Shown piece by piece: positions 6,509-8,739 of a stretch of 8,739 bases of DNA (position 1 is its first letter; every line of letters starts with the position of its first letter). The notes beneath the pieces were generated by a model. It worked only from the letters and a program-made list of their open reading frames with translations. It made no database searches and was not told where the DNA came from. This stretch comes from Prochlorococcus sp. AG-455-E15 (GTDB lineage: Bacteria > Cyanobacteriota > Cyanobacteriia > PCC-6307 > Cyanobiaceae). The stretch covers positions 1-8,739 of the forward strand of contig QCQS01000036.1 in assembly GCA_003212115.1 (NCBI GenBank). Direction: 5' to 3'. A program made the position numbers and the translations under genes.

Positions 6509-6520
6509 TGTGCAAAGTTA

Positions 6521-7720
6521 ATGCAAATTTGGCAATCTAACCAGCAATTTAATTTTGATAAAAATTCAATTTTTAAACAAGATATAGATCCAAAACAAAG
6601 AGCATGGATAGAAGTTAAAGGCAAAGCATTAGAGACAAATGTAAGACAATTAAGAACAAAACTAAGTAAAAATTGTCAATTTATGGCGGTTGTCAAAGCT
6701 GATGGATATGGACATGATGCAAAAGTAGTATCTGAATATGCTATTAAAGGGGGAGCTTCGGAATTAGGAGTTGCAACTTTAAAAGAAGGGATTAAGCTAC
6801 GTTCTTTTGGAATTAAAAAACCAATTCTTATTCTTGGAAATCTTTACACAAAAAGAGATTTAATAATATCCTTTAAAAATGATCTTATGCCAACTATAAG
6901 TAGTATAAGAGAGTGTTTAGTTTGCAATAATATCGGGAAGCATTTTGGGTTGAAATTTTCTGTACATCTTAAGGTTGATACTGGAATGTCAAGATTAGGA
7001 TTTGAATCTAATGAATTTGTTCAGGAATTTGAAAAAATAAAATCTTTTGAGAACATTTCAATAGAAGGAATATATAGTCATTTATCGTCCGCAGATGAAG
7101 AAAACGCATTAGATTCTCAAAGTATTACACAATTACAAAGACTGAAGTTTAATGAATTATTAAAGCAAATTAATCTTGATAGAAATAATAAAATTAAGAT
7201 TCATTTGGCTAATTCTGCGGGAATGCTTCTTAACAAAGATTTTCATTTTCACATGGTACGTGTTGGGCTTTCTATGTACGGATACAGTCCTCTAGCCAAA
7301 ATAGATAAAAATTTATTACTTAAACCAGCTTTATCGTTGAAGGTCAAAGTAGCTTTTATAAGAACTATTGATAAAGATGTAAGTGTAAGTTATGGAGGCA
7401 AATTTGTAAGTCATAGAAAGACTAAGTTGGCTGTATTAAGTATTGGTTATGCAGACGGCGTACCAAGAAATCTTTCAGGCAAAATTAATGTAATTCATAA
7501 TAATAAATTTTATCCTCAAGTTGGATCTATAACTATGGACCAAATGATGGTAGACATAACAGAATCTAATGAAATTAAAGTTGGCAGTACCATGGTATTA
7601 CTAGGATCTAGTGGAGATAAAACAATTTCTCCTCTTGAATGGGCAAGAAAATCTAATACTATCCCTTGGGAAATTCTTTGTTCTTTTAAAAATAGATTAC
7701 CGAAAGTTCAAGTAGATTAG
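6521..7720 (+). CDS. alr: Alanine racemase
   Basis: Alanine racemase is a cytoplasmic PLP enzyme that makes D-alanine for peptidoglycan. The 399-residue product has RAWIEVKGKALETNVRQLR (27-45), then the PLP-lysine motif MAVVKADGYGHDA with Lys59. The barrel blocks LKVDTGMSRLGF and EGIYSHLSSAD follow, then HLANSAGML and MVRVGLSMYGYSP. The C-terminal beta domain has VSYGGKF, whose Tyr matches the second catalytic base, LSIGYADGVPRNL and SITMDQMMVDI. All key residues are present. The ATG at 6521 gives about 25 residues before the conserved core; a shorter version is not excluded, but no later ATG lies ahead of the core. No Shine-Dalgarno sequence is seen. It diverges from the HNH gene, and the tRNA-Ser follows 61 bases after its stop. 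No hairpin terminator is visible after it. Confidence 0.96.
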   Translation: MQIWQSNQQFNFDKNSIFKQDIDPKQRAWIEVKGKALETNVRQLRTKLSKNCQFMAVVKADGYGHDAKVVSEYAIKGGASELGVATLKEGIKLRSFGIKKPILILGNLYTKRDLIISFKNDLMPTISSIRECLVCNNIGKHFGLKFSVHLKVDTGMSRLGFESNEFVQEFEKIKSFENISIEGIYSHLSSADEENALDSQSITQLQRLKFNELLKQINLDRNNKIKIHLANSAGMLLNKDFHFHMVRVGLSMYGYSPLAKIDKNLLLKPALSLKVKVAFIRTIDKDVSVSYGGKFVSHRKTKLAVLSIGYADGVPRNLSGKINVIHNNKFYPQVGSITMDQMMVDITESNEIKVGSTMVLLGSSGDKTISPLEWARKSNTIPWEILCSFKNRLPKVQVD

Positions 7721-7781
7721 ACATTTCGATTAAATAAAAAATTTTGAATGTTTGCATAAAAATTGATAATGTATAAGAACT

Positions 7782-7870
7782 GGAGAGGTGGCTGAGTGGT
7801 TGAAAGCGGCTCCCTGCTAAGGAGTTACAGGAGGTAACTTTTGTCGAGGGTTCGAATCCCTCCCTCTCCG
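7782..7870 (+). tRNA. tRNA-Ser (anticodon GCU)
   Basis: The sequence folds as a class II tRNA. The acceptor stem GGAGAGG (7782-7788) pairs fully with CCTCTCC (7863-7869), with discriminator G at 7870, as expected for serine. The D stem is GCT/AGC (7791-7793 with 7805-7807), and its loop contains GG. The anticodon stem GCTCC/GGAGT (7809-7813 with 7821-7825) encloses the loop CTGCTAA, with anticodon GCT at 7816-7818 reading AGC and AGU. The long variable arm pairs ACAGGAG (7827-7833) with CTTTTGT (7838-7844), two pairs being G-U, around a GTAA loop. The T stem GAGGG/CCCTC closes the loop TTCGAAT (7851-7857). CCA is not encoded; TTTT follows. Upstream, GATAAT (7765-7770) or TATAAG (7772-7777) may be the -10 box, with TTGAAT at 7744-7749 as a poorly spaced -35. 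Confidence 0.97.
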
Positions 7871-7886
7871 TTTTAATGAATTCCTA

Positions 7887-7925
7887 CGCAGTTAATATTA
7901 GTCATAAACTTGCGTTATAACTGCG
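7887..7925. repeat. Inverted repeat 17 bases downstream of tRNA-Ser
   Basis: CGCAGTTA (7887-7894) and TAACTGCG (7918-7925) are perfect reverse complements, separated by 23 bases. An inner word TGCGT (7911-7915) can pair instead with ACGCA (7886-7890), giving two alternative stems. The right arm overlaps the end of the doubtful ORF at 7902-8120. It could be a processing or weak termination structure for the tRNA transcript, but the loop is long and no T run follows on the plus strand. Function is unknown. Confidence 0.4.
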
Positions 7926-8120
7926 ATTTATACAGATATAAGGTCTTATCTCGTCTGTTCCAATAGAGGTTAAATCCAAATTTTGTTGTAGGGAATATTT
8001 TGGGGAAATCACAAATTCACCAATAAACTGGTCTAAACTTATGCTTTCCCTTGTTTTTAGATCCACTCTTAAGCTCTCTCTCTCCGCAATTGGTTTTTCA
8101 AGAAGGTTAATAAGACGCAA
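7902..8120 (-). CDS. Doubtful small ORF, hypothetical protein
   Basis: This frame encodes 72 residues beginning MRLINLLEKPIAERESLRVD and ending in ICINRSYNASL. I recognise no family. It has no signal peptide, membrane segment or metal motif, and its composition is mixed and soluble-looking. In favour: the stretch is visibly less AT-rich than the flanking spacers, the codons look reasonable, and it shares the minus strand with the HAD gene 130 bases upstream. Against: the only far start is TTG at 8120 with an in-frame stop two codons before it and no Shine-Dalgarno sequence; no ATG occurs in the frame, and the alternative is an internal GTG (Val19). Its N-terminal AERES codons come from a GAGA repeat. 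It could equally be a remnant or a chance ORF. Confidence 0.3.
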   Translation of the reverse strand: MRLINLLEKPIAERESLRVDLKTRESISLDQFIGEFVISPKYSLQQNLDLTSIGTDEIRPYICINRSYNASL

Positions 8121-8250
8121 AACTTAGCAATATAAAGCAAAATCTATCCTTTCTTTCGGTGTCTACTTTTGCCTAGTGTTGCCACAAATTTTTATTCAGA
8201 TTTCCTCTCTCTCCATTATTTATTTAGCAAATTTTTAACTAATATATATT
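8121..8250. other. Spacer with pyrimidine tract; no gene seen
   Basis: No gene, tRNA or hairpin terminator is recognisable in these 130 bases on either strand. CCTCTCTCTCC at 8204-8214 resembles the tract CTCTCTCTCTCC at 8074-8085 inside the doubtful ORF. Both loosely resemble the CCCTCTCCG end of the tRNA gene but share only seven or eight bases with it. On the minus strand the first tract reads GGAGAGAGAGG, purine-rich but 84 bases from the nearest possible start. The 37 or so bases next to the HAD stop (8214-8250) are almost pure A/T. If the small ORF is not real, the whole stretch 7871-8250 is non-coding. Confidence 0.5.
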
Positions 8251-8739
8251 TTAAAACAAATCAAGATTAATATCTTTAAGGTCATAAATAGAATTTAAAA
8301 TCAAGTCAGCGCCTGCATTTTTAAGATTTGTTTCGTAAGAATTACGTTCTTTTGATCGAGAATTTAAATGTAAATGAGGGGGAGCTATTCCGATACTTAT
8401 GAATTTCTGAGATGGTATTTCCTTTCTAGCGTTTATAACTGTATTTATATCTGCAATAGTATCTCCTACATATGCAATGGGAATATTTGATTTGCCAAGT
8501 TTATCTCCAATAAGCTTTTTGGATAAGTTAATAAAACCTTTAGGATCAGGCTTGTCAGGGGCATCTCCCATAGATATTAATGGTGGAGATTTTAGTCCAA
8601 GTCTTTTTTCTAAAACAAATTTTGCAGAAGCGGATTCTGCACCACTAACAAAACCCCAGATTATTCCATTACGTTGAATTAAATCAAAAAACTTTTTATC
8701 AACTAATAACTCCTCATTTATTATGTAACCAGACCAATA
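8251..8739 (-). CDS. HAD-superfamily hydrolase, C-terminal part (5' end outside window)
   Basis: The frame is open to the window edge, giving 162 C-terminal residues; an internal ATG at 8571 is not the start. HAD motifs II-IV are visible: VSGA (Ser32 of the fragment) in WGFVSGAES as motif II, Lys63 in DKPDPKGF as motif III, and YVGDTIADINTV (Asp93, Asp97) as motif IV. Motif I, with the nucleophilic Asp, must lie upstream of 8739. The phosphoglycolate-phosphatase-like (subfamily IA) layout suggests a small-molecule phosphatase. The motif spacing and DAPDKPDP segment recall a small cyanobacterial HAD group annotated as related to histidinol phosphatase, but that is recollection and the substrate is unknown. 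Between motif IV and the C-terminus is IGIAPPHLHLNSRSKERNSYE, after which GADLILNSIYDL matches the usual HAD ending. Confidence 0.85.
   Translation of the reverse strand, partial: YWSGYIINEELLVDKKFFDLIQRNGIIWGFVSGAESASAKFVLEKRLGLKSPPLISMGDAPDKPDPKGFINLSKKLIGDKLGKSNIPIAYVGDTIADINTVINARKEIPSQKFISIGIAPPHLHLNSRSKERNSYETNLKNAGADLILNSIYDLKDINLDLF

Noticed and set aside
6453..6515. 21-residue N-terminal extension of the HNH protein
   Set aside because: The conserved protein begins at GQTLVLNASYEP; the extra residues look like translated spacer and would leave five bases for two divergent promoters.
8074..8214. CT tracts at 8074-8085 and 8204-8214 as attachment-site copies of the tRNA-Ser 3' end
   Set aside because: They share only seven or eight low-complexity bases with the tRNA end, the T arm is not duplicated, and there is no integrase.
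8121..8250. A cyanobacterial small RNA such as Yfr1
   Set aside because: The Yfr1 core ACTCCTCACAC is not present on either strand and no strong stem-terminator is seen.
8477..8677. Plus-strand ORF of 66 codons
   Set aside because: It lies entirely antisense to the HAD hydrolase, whose motifs II and III fall here on the minus strand.

Overview
The window is very AT-rich and reads as a marine picocyanobacterium, most probably Prochlorococcus of a low-GC (high-light-like) clade. The basis is recalled gene order and protein similarity, not a search. The ribosomal proteins, RNA polymerase alpha, TruA, RF1 and the small HNH protein all look cyanobacterial. Most start codons have no Shine-Dalgarno sequence, and the tRNA does not encode its CCA end.

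Positions 1-5932 are the distal part of the large ribosomal-protein cluster, all on the plus strand and tightly packed. In order they are the 3' part of adk, rpmJ (L36), rpsM (S13), rpsK (S11), rpoA (RNA polymerase alpha), rplQ (L17), truA (tRNA pseudouridine synthase), rplM (L13), rpsI (S9), rpmE (L31) and prfA (release factor 1). Gaps are 9-54 bases, except for a 115-base gap between truA and rplM that holds a plausible promoter. The genes supply ribosome parts, the transcription enzyme's assembly subunit, a tRNA modification enzyme and translation termination. Both ribosomal proteins that classically carry structural zinc, L36 and L31, are in cysteine-depleted forms here.

Positions 5946-7720 leave the ribosomal theme. 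A minus-strand HNH-family protein converges on prfA with a 13-base gap. It diverges from alr (alanine racemase, for the D-alanine of peptidoglycan) across a 68-base spacer.

Positions 7782-8739 hold a class II tRNA-Ser(GCU), then about 380 bases with at most one doubtful small minus-strand ORF, an inverted repeat and two pyrimidine tracts. The last feature is the C-terminal part of a minus-strand HAD-family hydrolase that runs off the window.

I see no insertion sequence, CRISPR array, phage gene, toxin-antitoxin pair or recognisable new system. This is mainly conserved housekeeping DNA. The less explained parts are the zone downstream of the tRNA and the stand-alone HNH protein.
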